A stretch of 64,000 nt of DNA from Alistipes sp. GTDB lineage: Bacteria; Bacteroidota; Bacteroidia; Bacteroidales; Rikenellaceae. The notes under the pieces are model-generated. The model saw only the letters and a program-made list of their open reading frames with translations. It was not told the origin of the DNA and ran no database searches. The stretch covers positions 1 to 64,000 of the forward strand of contig JAGAOZ010000021.1 in NCBI GenBank assembly GCA_017623505.1, in the 5' to 3' direction. The position numbers and the translations under genes were made by a program. Shown here piece by piece: positions 43,776 to 54,000 of the stretch; within the stretch, counting starts at the first letter, position 1, and the number at the start of each line of letters is the position of its first letter.

Positions 43776-45623
43776 TTAAGCCAGCGACTGCATCTCAATC
43801 AGATGCGCATATATTCCGCCCTTAGCCAGCAACTCGGCGTGTGTGCCCTGCTCGGCTATGCGACCTTGGTCGATGACGATGATATGGTCGGCATTATGGA
43901 TTGTCGAGAGTCGGTGTGCGATGACAACCGATGTACGACCCTCCAGAAGCGATGTGAGAGCATCCTGCACCAGCTTCTCGCTCTCGGTGTCAAGTGCCGA
44001 GGTTGCCTCGTCGAGGATAAGTATCTCTGGGTTCTTAAGCACGGCACGAGCGATGCTCAGTCGCTGACGCTGACCGCCTGAGAGTTTCATACCTCTGTCG
44101 CCGATATTTGTGTCGTAGCCATTCTCCGTCTCAAGGATAAAGTCGTGGGCGTTGGCCACCTTTGCTGCCGCTATAATCTGCTCCTCGGTAGCGTTCTCGC
44201 GGCCCATCGCTATATTGTTGCGTATGGTGTCGTTGAAGAGGATAGTATCCTGCGAGACGATACCCATGTGTGCGCGTACGCTCTCCTGCGAGTAGTCTGC
44301 CAGCGGCTTGCCGTCAATATAGACGCAACCCTCCGCAGGGTCGTAGAAGCGTGGTATAAGCTCGCTGAGCGTAGATTTACCACCTCCCGAAGGTCCTACC
44401 AAAGCCACCGTCTGACCCTTCTTCACCTCGAACGATACCTTATGCAGCACCTCGCGCTGACCGTCATACGAGAATGCCACGTCGCGGAACTCAATCTTGT
44501 CGCGGAACTCCTTAAGCTCCTCGGCGCCCTGCTTATCCTCCACCTCGCTCTGGGCGTCTACGATAGAGAAGATACGCTCACCGGCAGCGATACCCTGGTT
44601 GATGTTGGCAAATTGGTCTATAAATGAGCGCAGAGGGCGTGTAAGCTGTGAGAAGGCAGCGATATAGGCCACGAAGCCGGCTGCCGAGAGCGAACCGCTC
44701 TGCACCAAAGAGCCACCAAAGACCAGCACGATAGATATGGCTGTGATACCCAAAAACTCACTCATTGGCGAGGCGAGCTGCTGCTTGCGTGCCATTGAGA
44801 GTAGGATATTCGACATATCGGCATTTATCGCGTGGAACTTTGTCTTGATATAATCCAGAGCATTGTAGCTCTTTATAGCCTTCACACCCGATAGCGACTC
44901 CTCCATCACGCTGACCATCTCGCCCATACGCTCCTGGCCCTTCTGTGCCGGGTGGCGCAGACGCTTGACAATCTGACCTATGAGCAGTCCCACCACGGGC
45001 AGGTAGAGTATCGAGAATACTGTCAGCTCCCACGAGATATTTACCATCATCACCACGTAGCCGATGATAAGGAATGGCTCACGGAATGCCACTTGCAGGG
45101 TGTTTGTGATACAGAACTGCACCACCATCACGTCGGATGTAATCTTCGACATAATATCGCCCTTACGCTGGTCGCTGAAGTAACCCACGTGCATACCCAT
45201 CGTGCGGTTGAACATATCGTCACGCATCTTCTGCAGGGTGCGTGTACGCAGCGTCTCGACAGTCATCGAGCCCAAGTAGCGGAACAGGTTCGAGAGCATA
45301 TTCGATGCTATAAGCACCGCCGAGAGCAATCCCAGCAAGTATGTTATCTTGTACTCTGTGCCGAACAGATGGGTATATACGAAGTTTATCGCCTCGTTCA
45401 AACAATCTGTCGATAGCGACAACGCCGGAAATTCATACGTCGGCACAAACTCATACCCCTCGGAGAAGAGTGTGCTGACGATAGGTATAATCATCGTGTA
45501 GGTGAAGGTGTTGAACAGCGCGTGCAACAGCGAGTAAAAGAAGTAAGGCACGGTGTAGCGGCTCAGAGGCTTAGCAAAGCCCAGCAGTCGCATATATGTC
45601 TTCATCATCGATGGCTTTTTCAT
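43776..45623 (-). CDS. ABC exporter, MsbA-like (fused permease-ATPase)
   Basis: 615 residues. Six transmembrane helices fill about 20-320 and the nucleotide-binding domain follows: Walker A GPSGGGKSTLSEL, signature LSGGQRQRLSIARAVL, Walker B ILILDEATSALD, and VVIAHRLSTI. The layout is that of homodimeric lipid or drug exporters (MsbA type). The gene precedes nothing coupled; its upstream neighbour nrnA is 23 bases away. A role in lipid A or drug export is inferred. Confidence 0.93.
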   Translation of the reverse strand: MKKPSMMKTYMRLLGFAKPLSRYTVPYFFYSLLHALFNTFTYTMIIPIVSTLFSEGYEFVPTYEFPALSLSTDCLNEAINFVYTHLFGTEYKITYLLGLLSAVLIASNMLSNLFRYLGSMTVETLRTRTLQKMRDDMFNRTMGMHVGYFSDQRKGDIMSKITSDVMVVQFCITNTLQVAFREPFLIIGYVVMMVNISWELTVFSILYLPVVGLLIGQIVKRLRHPAQKGQERMGEMVSVMEESLSGVKAIKSYNALDYIKTKFHAINADMSNILLSMARKQQLASPMSEFLGITAISIVLVFGGSLVQSGSLSAAGFVAYIAAFSQLTRPLRSFIDQFANINQGIAAGERIFSIVDAQSEVEDKQGAEELKEFRDKIEFRDVAFSYDGQREVLHKVSFEVKKGQTVALVGPSGGGKSTLSELIPRFYDPAEGCVYIDGKPLADYSQESVRAHMGIVSQDTILFNDTIRNNIAMGRENATEEQIIAAAKVANAHDFILETENGYDTNIGDRGMKLSGGQRQRLSIARAVLKNPEILILDEATSALDTESEKLVQDALTSLLEGRTSVVIAHRLSTIHNADHIIVIDQGRIAEQGTHAELLAKGGIYAHLIEMQSLA

Positions 45624-45646
45624 TATCAGTAAAATGGTTTAGTTGT

Positions 45647-46672
45647 TTACAAAAGTCCTTCTGCGGCAAACTCCTCTACCGCCTTTTCGAAATGCTTAAT
45701 GGTCTCCGCCATCGAAACGAATGACTTACCTCCGGCGGCGTTTTTGTGACCTCCGCCGTTAAAGTAACGCTGTGCGAAGAGGTTTACATCGACTCTGCCA
45801 CGTGAGCGGAGCGATACGCGGATGAAGTCGTGGTGCTCGGTGAAGATAGCCGACAGACGCATCTTCTTTATCGTGAGCGGGTAGTTCACAAAGCCCTCGT
45901 TGTCACCCTGCTGGAACCAGAAACGACGCATCTCCTCCTCGGTGAGCGAGAGGTGGGCTACGGTGCCCTTGCGCAGCAGCTTCATCTTGCGGTTTATCAC
46001 GTAGCCGAACAGACGTGCGCGTCCCTCGGTGAAGGAGTTGTAGACGTTGTTGTATAGCTGTGGAATATCTATTCCCGTCTCGGCTAAGTTTGCCACGGCG
46101 CGGAACAGATGAGGGGTGAGTGTCGAGAATGAGAAGTTGCCCGTGTCGGTCATCATGCCGGCATAGAGGGCCTCGGCCTGCTCGCGTGTTATGCTCTTTG
46201 CGCCCCACAGCTGCTCGATAAGGCAATATATCAGATACGATGTGCTCGACGCTTCGGGGTAGGAGAACATTATATCGAACTCCTCCGCGGGGTTGAGGTG
46301 GTGGTCTATCAGCACACGCGTTGCTCTCTGGTTGCGGTCGATAATATCTCCCAACGCATCTAAGCGTGAGAGTGTATGGAAGTCTAACGAGAAGATTATA
46401 TCAGCCTCGGCCACAGCTCGCTCGGCTACCCCTGCCTCATCGTTGCGATATATGATTACATCCTTGATTGTGGGTATCCACTCCAAGTAGTATGGGTAGG
46501 CGTTAGGCACTATCGCCTCGACTTGGTGGCCCAAGCGTTGCAGAGCCATCTTCCATGCTATTGACGAGCCCAAAGCGTCGCCGTCGGGGTTGGTGTGCGA
46601 GAGTATTACCACCCGCTTCTTCCCCTCAAGCAGCTCTTTGAGAGCCTCTATGTTTTTCTCCGATAAATTCAT
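45647..46672 (-). CDS. nrnA: NrnA-type oligoribonuclease/pAp phosphatase
   Basis: 341 residues. DHH-family motifs: SHTNPDGDALGSS (metal Asp), DHHLNP, and near the end GGGHKNAAGG. NrnA-type enzymes degrade nano-RNA to mononucleotides and dephosphorylate pAp. All motif residues are visible. It lies 23 bases upstream of the ABC exporter gene on the minus strand. Confidence 0.92.
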   Translation of the reverse strand: MNLSEKNIEALKELLEGKKRVVILSHTNPDGDALGSSIAWKMALQRLGHQVEAIVPNAYPYYLEWIPTIKDVIIYRNDEAGVAERAVAEADIIFSLDFHTLSRLDALGDIIDRNQRATRVLIDHHLNPAEEFDIMFSYPEASSTSYLIYCLIEQLWGAKSITREQAEALYAGMMTDTGNFSFSTLTPHLFRAVANLAETGIDIPQLYNNVYNSFTEGRARLFGYVINRKMKLLRKGTVAHLSLTEEEMRRFWFQQGDNEGFVNYPLTIKKMRLSAIFTEHHDFIRVSLRSRGRVDVNLFAQRYFNGGGHKNAAGGKSFVSMAETIKHFEKAVEEFAAEGLL

Positions 46673-46743
46673 CCTCGCTATATATCTCTTTTAGACCTGT
46701 TTATCCTACAAAAAGGTTACTACCCCTCTTTTTTACGCCAAAA

Positions 46744-46768
46744 TCCGCAGGAGGGTTGCTCCTGCGGA
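46744..46768 (-). terminator. Terminator of the S41 lipoprotein gene
   Basis: TCCGCAGGAG (46744-46753) pairs with CTCCTGCGGA (46759-46768); minus-strand T-rich sequence follows. Confidence 0.9.
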
Positions 46769-46787
46769 CAAGGTTTATTGTTTCGAA

Positions 46788-48710
46788 TTAGTTGTTGTGC
46801 TTCTCGCGGTTAGCCTCTACCGACTCCTTTGTCACATACATACCGCGCATCTCCTTATGCATATCAACGATAGGCTCCAAGAACTCTATCTGACCTGCCG
46901 AGCCACCACGTGTCGAGCTTATAGCACCGCCGTTGTTGTTACCCATCGAGTTCAGACCGAAGATGTCGTCAGTCTTGGCACTCTTACCAATCATATCAGC
47001 CAATGCTGCGTGGAGGGCAGGGTTGTAGTAGAAGTTATCCCACTCATCCATTGGTATTGGGAAGTAGTAGAATGTGATATCCTTCAACTTGTTTGCCTGA
47101 ACATTTGCTTCGGTGTAGAATGTCTTGATATTCAAATCCGATGGGATACCGTCAGCATAGTCGTTCCAATTCTTAGCGTTGAAGATACGGAATGTGATAG
47201 GAGCGAAGTAGTACCAGCCGTTACCAATCTTGAGTGTCTCGGTATCCATACCGCAGTTCTTACCACGTGTGAACTCCTCGCCGACAACCACTACGTCGAT
47301 ATCCAAGCCGTCAAGACCTGCGATAGTAGCCTCCGAAGCCGATGCTGTGTTGAACTGTGTTGTAAGGAAATAGACCTTCTGCAAACCTAAGTGTGGCAAC
47401 TGAATTGACGGAGTGTCGTCTGTTTCATTCTCGATATACATATCCACATCGCCATTAACGGTGTTATTCTCGTGGTGACGCATATCGCCGTAGAATGTAC
47501 CTACGAATGACTCGTCGATAATCATCGAAGCCAAATATACCGATGTGTAAACCTCACCACCGCCATTTGCTGTAAGGTCGATAACCAAGTCGGTCACACC
47601 TGCCTGCTTAAACATCTTAAACGCATCCACCAACTCCTGACGATACTCGTACTCGAAGCTTAGGTAAGCCAAGTAACCTACCTTCCTGCCCTCAAACTCA
47701 GGGTATGCCGAAAGGTCGAGTATGCAGGCCTCAGCCACAGGGTTTGGCTTATAGCTACCCGGAGCGATAGTTGCTGTTACCGACTTGTTAGAGAAGGCTG
47801 TTTCCCACTTGAACGATGTGCTGTGAGGGTTGCCATACATAATCTCAATCCATACGTCAGCATAGTTGCTTGCTGTAATCTCGGCATTGTTGAAGTGTGT
47901 AAGCCATGCACCACGCTTCATACCCGCCTTGTCGGCTGGTGAACCTGGATAGACATGGGTTACAGGCAGAGCCACAGAGTTGCCACCTGTGCCGATAACG
48001 TTTGACGAGAGCTCGATACCCCAACCATTCTCCGATGCTCCGGCACGTGTCGAAGCGTAAGGCGACTGTGTGCCCAGATACTGAATGGTAGAGAAGATGT
48101 AACGCGAACCATCCGAATTATAACCGCCATCCTCGATGTTGGTCTTCAGCGAGAGCAGCGACTTCTCCAGGAAGGCGTCATACTTGAGCGAGTAGTTGAA
48201 TGTCTCACGCTTCTCGTTGTACTCGTCCATCCAGAGGTACTCCTTCATAAGACGCTCGTCCATATAATTAATCACAGGGTCCTTAGAGCCAACGGCTGTC
48301 TGACGAATTGTGACCAACTTAGTTGTGTAGAAACCATCAACAGTAATAAATACGTTAGCCTCGCGTACTGCGCCTGTATCGTTCTTCGCAACCAACATCT
48401 TGATAGAGTAGCTGCCGGCCTTATTTGCAGAGCCATTCTGCGTAAAGGTAATCCAATCCACATCAACAGATGTAGTATATCCTGCGTCGGTCATTACACC
48501 CTTTGTTACGGGGTTCTCCGAAGCATTTACCTCCTTAAGAGTCTCGCCGATAATCTTTACACCGTTGGTGTATTGTGATGTTGGCCCATCTGAACTATCT
48601 GATGAGCAACCCACCATCGACAAAACTGCTGTTGTTGCCATTGCCATTACAGCCACAGCAAACATTCCGGCAGTCAATCTTGCTATGCAAGCGTTCAAAA
48701 ATCTTCTCAT
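46788..48710 (-). CDS. S41 peptidase lipoprotein with BACON-like and PDZ domains
   Basis: 640 residues. A lipobox VLSMVGC gives the lipidated Cys near 35. A BACON-like beta domain (about 50-140, VDWITFTQNG...NVFITVDGFYTTKLVTIRQTA) comes next, then a helical segment, a PDZ-like domain (about 215-320; VTHVYPGSPADKAGM) and an S41 core: the catalytic Ser lies in NTASASEATIAGL and the Lys in FTRGKNCGM. Bacteroidota S41/BACON proteins act in the periplasm or at the surface. Substrate unknown. Confidence 0.88.
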   Translation of the reverse strand: MRRFLNACIARLTAGMFAVAVMAMATTAVLSMVGCSSDSSDGPTSQYTNGVKIIGETLKEVNASENPVTKGVMTDAGYTTSVDVDWITFTQNGSANKAGSYSIKMLVAKNDTGAVREANVFITVDGFYTTKLVTIRQTAVGSKDPVINYMDERLMKEYLWMDEYNEKRETFNYSLKYDAFLEKSLLSLKTNIEDGGYNSDGSRYIFSTIQYLGTQSPYASTRAGASENGWGIELSSNVIGTGGNSVALPVTHVYPGSPADKAGMKRGAWLTHFNNAEITASNYADVWIEIMYGNPHSTSFKWETAFSNKSVTATIAPGSYKPNPVAEACILDLSAYPEFEGRKVGYLAYLSFEYEYRQELVDAFKMFKQAGVTDLVIDLTANGGGEVYTSVYLASMIIDESFVGTFYGDMRHHENNTVNGDVDMYIENETDDTPSIQLPHLGLQKVYFLTTQFNTASASEATIAGLDGLDIDVVVVGEEFTRGKNCGMDTETLKIGNGWYYFAPITFRIFNAKNWNDYADGIPSDLNIKTFYTEANVQANKLKDITFYYFPIPMDEWDNFYYNPALHAALADMIGKSAKTDDIFGLNSMGNNNGGAISSTRGGSAGQIEFLEPIVDMHKEMRGMYVTKESVEANREKHNN

Positions 48711-48769
48711 AAGCCTAAATATTATCCTTTGTAAAAATTCTTCCAGATTACAAATGTAAAATAAAAATC

Positions 48770-49417
48770 CTAATAATTATCATTATTAGCCAAAAAATAG
48801 CGACAAATGCGCGATATTCCGCACTTTTCGCACGTGGGCGCACGTGCCGTGCAGACGTAACGACCATGCAGAATCAACCAATGATGGGCTATGGGAAGTA
48901 GGTGTGAGGGAAAGTTTTTCTCCAATTGTAATTCGGTTTGCAGGGGTGTTTTTGCTCCGCGCGTGAGGCCTATGCGCGCCGCCACACGAAAGACGTGCGT
49001 ATCGACAGGCATCACCTCATTCTGCCACAGCACCGCCGTAACGACATTTGCTGTCTTACGTCCTACGCCCGGCAGACGTTGCAGCTCCTCGACCGTCTGT
49101 GGCACCTCGCCGCCAAACTCGTCGCATAGCTGACGAGCCATTGCCGCCAGATGTTTCGCCTTGTTGTTGGGGTAGGAAATCGAGCGTATGTAGTGAAAAA
49201 TATCCTCGGCTGAAGCCTTAGCCATTGCCTCTGCTGTGGGGTATGCCTCGAAGAGGGCAGGTGTGGTCATATTCACTCGTTTATCGGTACATTGTGCCGA
49301 GAGTATTACCGCCACCAGCAGCTCAAAGGGCGAGCCGAATTTCAGCTCACTCTCGGCCACAGGCATCGCCTTCGAGAAATACTCTATAACTCCGTCATAT
49401 CGCTCTTTTAATCTCAT
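48770..49417 (-). CDS. nth: Endonuclease III (DNA glycosylase/AP lyase)
   Basis: 215 residues. The helix-hairpin-helix shows LQRLPGVGRKTANVV with the catalytic Lys, then MPVDTHVFRVA with the catalytic Asp. A C-terminal 4Fe-4S site is set by cysteines in CTARAPTCEKCGISRIC (spacing 6, 2, 5). It removes oxidised pyrimidines. Two bases separate it from the upstream glycosyltransferase gene. Confidence 0.96.
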   Translation of the reverse strand: MRLKERYDGVIEYFSKAMPVAESELKFGSPFELLVAVILSAQCTDKRVNMTTPALFEAYPTAEAMAKASAEDIFHYIRSISYPNNKAKHLAAMARQLCDEFGGEVPQTVEELQRLPGVGRKTANVVTAVLWQNEVMPVDTHVFRVAARIGLTRGAKTPLQTELQLEKNFPSHLLPIAHHWLILHGRYVCTARAPTCEKCGISRICRYFLANNDNY

Positions 49418-49419
49418 AA

Positions 49420-50361
49420 TTAGTCAGTTTTACGTTTCTTGCGTTGTAGTCCCAGCAGCCGCTTCACGAGTAGTCCGTAACCCGCCACGTTGAGTATCTG
49501 TCGTGGGCTCTGTCGTAGCTCTCGCCACCAGCGCGAGCAATATTCGCCTATCGTGCCATATATCGAGAGTACCCACAACGCCGTATTCATCCGCTGTCGC
49601 TTCAAGCGGGCTATATGCTTCGGCTCGCCAAAGTGGCGTGCCATAAATATCGCTATCGCGGCTGTCGAGTCGCAGAAAGCTATACGGCGGTGGTAGTCAG
49701 TGCTTTGGGATTGACTCTCGCTGAGCAGTCTGTGTGTTGCTGTGGGGTGGTCCAATGCGATTATCTTACTGCGCTTGGCAAACCAAATCCACATCGGCGC
49801 ATCGTCGGTCAGCCACTCAGTGTGTCGCTCCGGCTCAATCTCGGCATAATACTGCTCGATAAGCTCTCGACGCGCTACGGCTGTTATATTCTCCACGGTA
49901 TTGTTGAGGAGCAGATGTTCAAAGTCGGTATATAACCTCTCGGTAGGGTAGAGCCAACGTTCTGCCTCCTTGCCCTCATAAAAGCGGTAGGAGCGTGTGC
50001 AACACATCCCCGCATCGGGATTGGCTCTGAGGGCCTCAAGCTGCCGCGCAAGCTTCTCGTCGTCGGACCAAAAATCATCTCCATCGCATAGTGCCACCCA
50101 CTCTCCACGTGCCGCCAGCAACGTGCGACGATAGTTATGGTGCATACCCCGATTCTGCTCCGAGCGAAGCACCCTGATACGACTATCCTCGGCTGCATAA
50201 CGCTCTATAATAGAGAGCGTTTCATCCTGGCTGTAATCATCGCCAATGATTATCTCTATCGTCCCCGCCACCCTCTGTCGTTGCACACTCTCTATGGCAC
50301 GCCCGATATATGAGGCGTGGTTGTATGTTGTTATGCAGACCGAAACCAAAGGGCGTTCCAT
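49420..50361 (-). CDS. Family 2 glycosyltransferase
   Basis: 313 residues. The GT-A core shows VSVCITTYNHASYIGRAIES, IIIGDDYSQDET (DD nucleotide site) and CDGDDFWSD (DxD metal motif). The C-terminal 100 residues are helical and basic. It may build a surface glycan, though no such locus surrounds it. The start at 50361 is eight bases from the helicase gene. Confidence 0.9.
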   Translation of the reverse strand: MERPLVSVCITTYNHASYIGRAIESVQRQRVAGTIEIIIGDDYSQDETLSIIERYAAEDSRIRVLRSEQNRGMHHNYRRTLLAARGEWVALCDGDDFWSDDEKLARQLEALRANPDAGMCCTRSYRFYEGKEAERWLYPTERLYTDFEHLLLNNTVENITAVARRELIEQYYAEIEPERHTEWLTDDAPMWIWFAKRSKIIALDHPTATHRLLSESQSQSTDYHRRIAFCDSTAAIAIFMARHFGEPKHIARLKRQRMNTALWVLSIYGTIGEYCSRWWRELRQSPRQILNVAGYGLLVKRLLGLQRKKRKTD

Positions 50362-50368
50362 CGCTTTT

Positions 50369-52849
50369 TTATAGTTTTGTCAGTTTTGCAAACTTCGCCA
50401 GCAGGGTCTTCTCGCCGAAGTCGCTGAAGGCTATCACCACCTTATAATCTGTCGCCATAGCCTCTATGCGTTGCACCTGCCCGCGCCCAAACTTAGGATG
50501 CTCCACCCACTCGCCTACGGCATATTGACAAGGTGGCAGCTGTGATGGTGCTCCTGCCGCACCTGTTGCCACCCTTCGCAGACCCTCTGTTGAGCGTTGA
50601 GGTGTTGCTGCGGGGCGCACTATTGCAGGGTTGGGTGCTCCCCCGCCCTGCTCTCGTTTCTGCTGGAAACGTATATCGAAACGCTTGCGCAGCTCCTCTA
50701 TCGAGGATTTACCGTTGGCTTTAGGCTGCGCAGATGTGCCGTATGAACGTTGAGGTGTGGAGAATGTACGACGAGCCACCTGTGGTCGGGTGAATGTAGA
50801 GCGAGGCTCATCCTCCTCAATTAAGGCATGTGGCGACGGACGATGCAAATCCTCATCCACATCGACATAACGACTATCTATCTCCTTGAGGAAACGACTC
50901 GGTGCCGAGAACTCCATCTCGCCCCACTTGAAGCGCATCTCGCAATACGAGAGCATCACCTCGCACTTGGCGCGTGTCAGAGCCACATAAAACAGCCTTC
51001 GCTCCTCCTCCAAGCCATCTACCTCCTCCACGGAGCGTTGCGACGGAAAGAGGTTCTCTTCGCAGCCGACGATATAAACATAGTCATACTCCAAACCTTT
51101 GGCCGAGTGTACCGTCATCAGCGTCAGCTTCTCTTCGCTCTCCTCCTCTTTTTGGTCCATATCGGTCAGCAGCATCAGGCTCTGCAACCACTCTTCGAGT
51201 GTCGCCGCCTCATCCTCTCCTCGCTCGCCATTACGTATCTCCGCTTCGCGCTGCTCGGTGAAGAGCTGCATCGAGTTCAACAGCTCCTCGATATTATCTA
51301 TCGCCGACTGATTTTCGGGTGTATCCTCCTGTCGATACTCGGCAAGTATGCGGGTACGTGTCGCCACCTCCAAACCGAAGTCATAGAGCGTCATCTCTAT
51401 TCTCTTCTCAGCCAGCGAGCGGACCAAATTGACAAATTCTGCGACTTTTCGTGCTACTACCTTCTGCACCTTATCCTCCAGCTGCTCCACCTCGCTGACC
51501 AGCGCATCGACAGCCTCCCACATCGAGCATTGACGCTCGCGAGCTATCATTCCGATACGCTCTACCGTTGTCTGGCCGATACCTCGTGCAGGGTAGTTTA
51601 CTACGCGCTTGAATGCCTCGTCGTCGCGAGGGTTTATCACCAGTCGGATATATGCCAACATATCCTTTACCTCCTTGTGGTCGTAGAACGACGAACCCTT
51701 GTATATGCGGTAAGGTATACCCCTTACGCGCAGTGCCGACTCCAAAGCCTGCGATTGGTTGTTTGTGCGGTAGAGTATCACAGCGTCGTTCCAGCTTGCG
51801 CCGTGGCGACGTATCTTGTCGCGCACAGCATTTGCCACCTCGTCAGCCTCCTCTCTATCGTTGAAGAAGCGACGTATGGCTATCTTCTCGCCCTCGGCCC
51901 CCTCCGAGAAACACCTCTTCTCTAAGCGACGAGCGTTACGTGCTATGACCGAGTTGGCGGCATCGACGATGGTCTGTGTCGAGCGGTAGTTCTGCTCCAA
52001 CTTAAAGACCTTTGCCGTAGGGTAGTCATTACGGAACGAAAGGATATTCTCGATTTTTGCACCTCGGAACGAGTAGATACTCTGCGAGTCATCGCCCACC
52101 ACGCACACCCTTGAGTGCAGCAGTCCCAGACGACGTATTATGATATACTGTGCGTAGTTTGTATCCTGATACTCATCCACCAAGATATAGTCGAATAGCT
52201 CTTGATAGCGACGCAACACATCGGGGCAGTCGCGCAGCAGTATGTTTGTCTGTAAGAGCAAATCGTCGAAGTCCATTGCGCCATTGAGCTTGCAGCGACG
52301 CATATAGGCGTCGTACACATCTACGAAGTGAGGTATCTGCGCCTGTCTATCTTCGACTATGAATGTTGTGTTTGCGGCGTATGTTGCCGGCGTGATAAGC
52401 GAGTTCTTGGCAAACGATATACGCGAGAGCAGACGCGTCGGCTTATACTTCTCGTCCGGCAGATTCATCTCCTTACATATCGTCTTAAGCAGGTTTTTGC
52501 AATCCGACGGCTCATATATAGTAAAAGCCTGGGTGTAACCTATGCGCTCGGCATTCTCTCTGAGTATTCTCGAAAATACCGAGTGGAAGGTGCCCATGCG
52601 TATATACTTGCTCCGAGGGCCCACCATCTGCTCTATGCGGCTACGCATCTGCTCGGCAGCCTTGTTGGTAAATGTCAGGGCGAGTATACGATATGGCTCC
52701 ACCCCCTGCTCCAACATGTAAGCTATGCGCGAAGTGAGTACTCTGGTCTTTCCTGAGCCCGCTCCGGCGATGATAAGTGACGGATGCTCATAGCTCAGCA
52801 CCGCCTCTCGCTGCGAGGGATTCAGCCCCTCCAAAATTTTACTCTCCAT
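50369..52849 (-). CDS. pcrA: UvrD/PcrA-type 3'-5' DNA helicase
   Basis: 826 residues. Superfamily 1 motifs: IAGAGSGKTRVLTSR (Walker A), ILALTFTNKAAEQM, VDEYQDTNYAQY (Walker B), VVGDDSQSIYSFRGA, and later LTLMTVHSAKGLEYDYVY, EERRLFYVALTRAK. The C-terminal end VGEWVEHPKFGRGQV resembles the RNA polymerase-binding C-terminal module of PcrA. The helicase works in repair and replication. UvrD and PcrA cannot be told apart by eye, so the symbol is approximate. Confidence 0.95.
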   Translation of the reverse strand: MESKILEGLNPSQREAVLSYEHPSLIIAGAGSGKTRVLTSRIAYMLEQGVEPYRILALTFTNKAAEQMRSRIEQMVGPRSKYIRMGTFHSVFSRILRENAERIGYTQAFTIYEPSDCKNLLKTICKEMNLPDEKYKPTRLLSRISFAKNSLITPATYAANTTFIVEDRQAQIPHFVDVYDAYMRRCKLNGAMDFDDLLLQTNILLRDCPDVLRRYQELFDYILVDEYQDTNYAQYIIIRRLGLLHSRVCVVGDDSQSIYSFRGAKIENILSFRNDYPTAKVFKLEQNYRSTQTIVDAANSVIARNARRLEKRCFSEGAEGEKIAIRRFFNDREEADEVANAVRDKIRRHGASWNDAVILYRTNNQSQALESALRVRGIPYRIYKGSSFYDHKEVKDMLAYIRLVINPRDDEAFKRVVNYPARGIGQTTVERIGMIARERQCSMWEAVDALVSEVEQLEDKVQKVVARKVAEFVNLVRSLAEKRIEMTLYDFGLEVATRTRILAEYRQEDTPENQSAIDNIEELLNSMQLFTEQREAEIRNGERGEDEAATLEEWLQSLMLLTDMDQKEEESEEKLTLMTVHSAKGLEYDYVYIVGCEENLFPSQRSVEEVDGLEEERRLFYVALTRAKCEVMLSYCEMRFKWGEMEFSAPSRFLKEIDSRYVDVDEDLHRPSPHALIEEDEPRSTFTRPQVARRTFSTPQRSYGTSAQPKANGKSSIEELRKRFDIRFQQKREQGGGAPNPAIVRPAATPQRSTEGLRRVATGAAGAPSQLPPCQYAVGEWVEHPKFGRGQVQRIEAMATDYKVVIAFSDFGEKTLLAKFAKLTKL

Positions 52850-52858
52850 AGCTCCCGA

Positions 52859-53188
52859 CTACTCCTGAGATGTTGTTTGCTCGTTATTTAGGCTCTCCTC
52901 CGCCGGAGTTTCTGCCGGAGCTTCAGCCTTCTGCTTAGCTGTTTCTTCAGCCGTCTGCTCTGCTTCTTGCTCTACCCCCTGCGCACTATCTTGCTCTGCT
53001 TGTTGCTCCTCTGTTGAGGTTATTGTAGTTGCTGTTGTGGCTGTTGTAGTCGTTGCTGTGGCTGTTGTTGTCTGTGCACTCTGACCCTGTGGCAGCATCG
53101 AGCTATAACCCTTATGCTCCAACACCACCATCACAATCGCCCCCACTACCACCAGCGAGGTTATTACTCCTAATATCTTCTTTATCAT
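52859..53188 (-). CDS. Small membrane-anchored protein, Thr/Glu-rich
   Basis: 109 residues. One N-terminal hydrophobic helix (about 4-23) followed by a tail of low complexity: a TTATATTTTATTATTIT stretch (about 41-57) and then an acidic Glu/Ala stretch. It could be a short extracytoplasmic anchor. No family is known. It is ten bases upstream of the helicase gene. The tail is compositionally unlike the neighbours. Confidence 0.55.
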   Translation of the reverse strand: MIKKILGVITSLVVVGAIVMVVLEHKGYSSMLPQGQSAQTTTATATTTTATTATTITSTEEQQAEQDSAQGVEQEAEQTAEETAKQKAEAPAETPAEESLNNEQTTSQE

Positions 53189-53611
53189 TTTTTTGTTGCT
53201 TTGTTACCTTATCCTGCTAATCTCTGTTGAAATCCGTTTGGCTGGCACCTTGCCCATCTTCCTTGCCTTGTGAATGCTCACATACTCCGAGTATGCTGCG
53301 CTTCCCAAGACTGCGAGAAGCTGAACAATCTGCCTACCCAAAGCGAATTTCCTTGCTAATGGAGGTGTTGTTTCTCCTTCTGCGACTTCTCCCTCTAATT
53401 AAGGTGTTTCACTTTTCAGTTTTCACCTTTCAGTTTTCACCTTTCCTTGCTGAGGAAATAAATCACGTCATTCCCCGACTCACGCAGTGAGGCGATGGGA
53501 ATCTACCTTATAGGAGCTGAAAACTGAAAACTCTTCAGCCGTAGACTTTAGTCTCCTTTAGTTTCCCTAAACTCCCTAAACTCCCTAAACTCCCTAAAAA
53601 TCAACTGCTCA
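53189..53611 (+). repeat. Full intergenic mosaic repeat
   Basis: Modules: TTACCTTATCCTGCTAATCT, GTTTGGCTGGCACC, the 100-bp block (53248-53350), TTTTCACC repeats, palindrome (53466-53507), GAAAACT, CCGTAGACTTTAG (53540) and CTCCCTAAA repeats. No gene is seen. Confidence 0.85.
53466..53507 (+). repeat. Covarying palindrome, copy 11
   Basis: Centre CTCAC-GCA-GTGAG. 42 bp. Confidence 0.92.
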
Positions 53612-53956
53612 TTATTTAAGCAGTCCTTCGATATTCTCGATATACTCCAGCGAGTCGTCGAGGAAGAATTGCAATTCGGGTACTATCTTCAGCTGGTTAC
53701 GTATTCTCTTGCCGAGCTCTTTGCGCAGCAGCCAATTATTCTTCTCCAGAGCCTCCATCACCTCTTGATTCTTCTCAAAAGGGAAGATGCTGAAGTAGAC
53801 TTTGGCATAGGCAAAGTCGGGCGACACGCGTACCGTTGTCACCGTGACAAGTTTACCATTGACAATCTCGCGACCCTGTTTTTGCAATATCTCGGCTATG
53901 TCGCGCTGTATCTGTCGTGCAATTTTTTGCTGTCTTGTTGTCTGCTGTTGTTCCAT
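53612..53956 (-). CDS. rbfA: 30S ribosome-binding factor A
   Basis: 114 residues. The KH-type fold shows RQQKIARQIQRDIAEIL, then VTTVRVSPDFAYAKVYFSIF and LRKELGKRIRNQLKIVPELQFFLDDSLEY, the RbfA signature. It helps mature the 16S rRNA 5' end. Its upstream neighbour is the S41 peptidase gene, 44 bases away. Confidence 0.95.
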   Translation of the reverse strand: MEQQQTTRQQKIARQIQRDIAEILQKQGREIVNGKLVTVTTVRVSPDFAYAKVYFSIFPFEKNQEVMEALEKNNWLLRKELGKRIRNQLKIVPELQFFLDDSLEYIENIEGLLK

Positions 53957-54000
53957 ATCTTAGTTGTCGTTAAAATCCTTGTTATCTCCTCGCATCATAC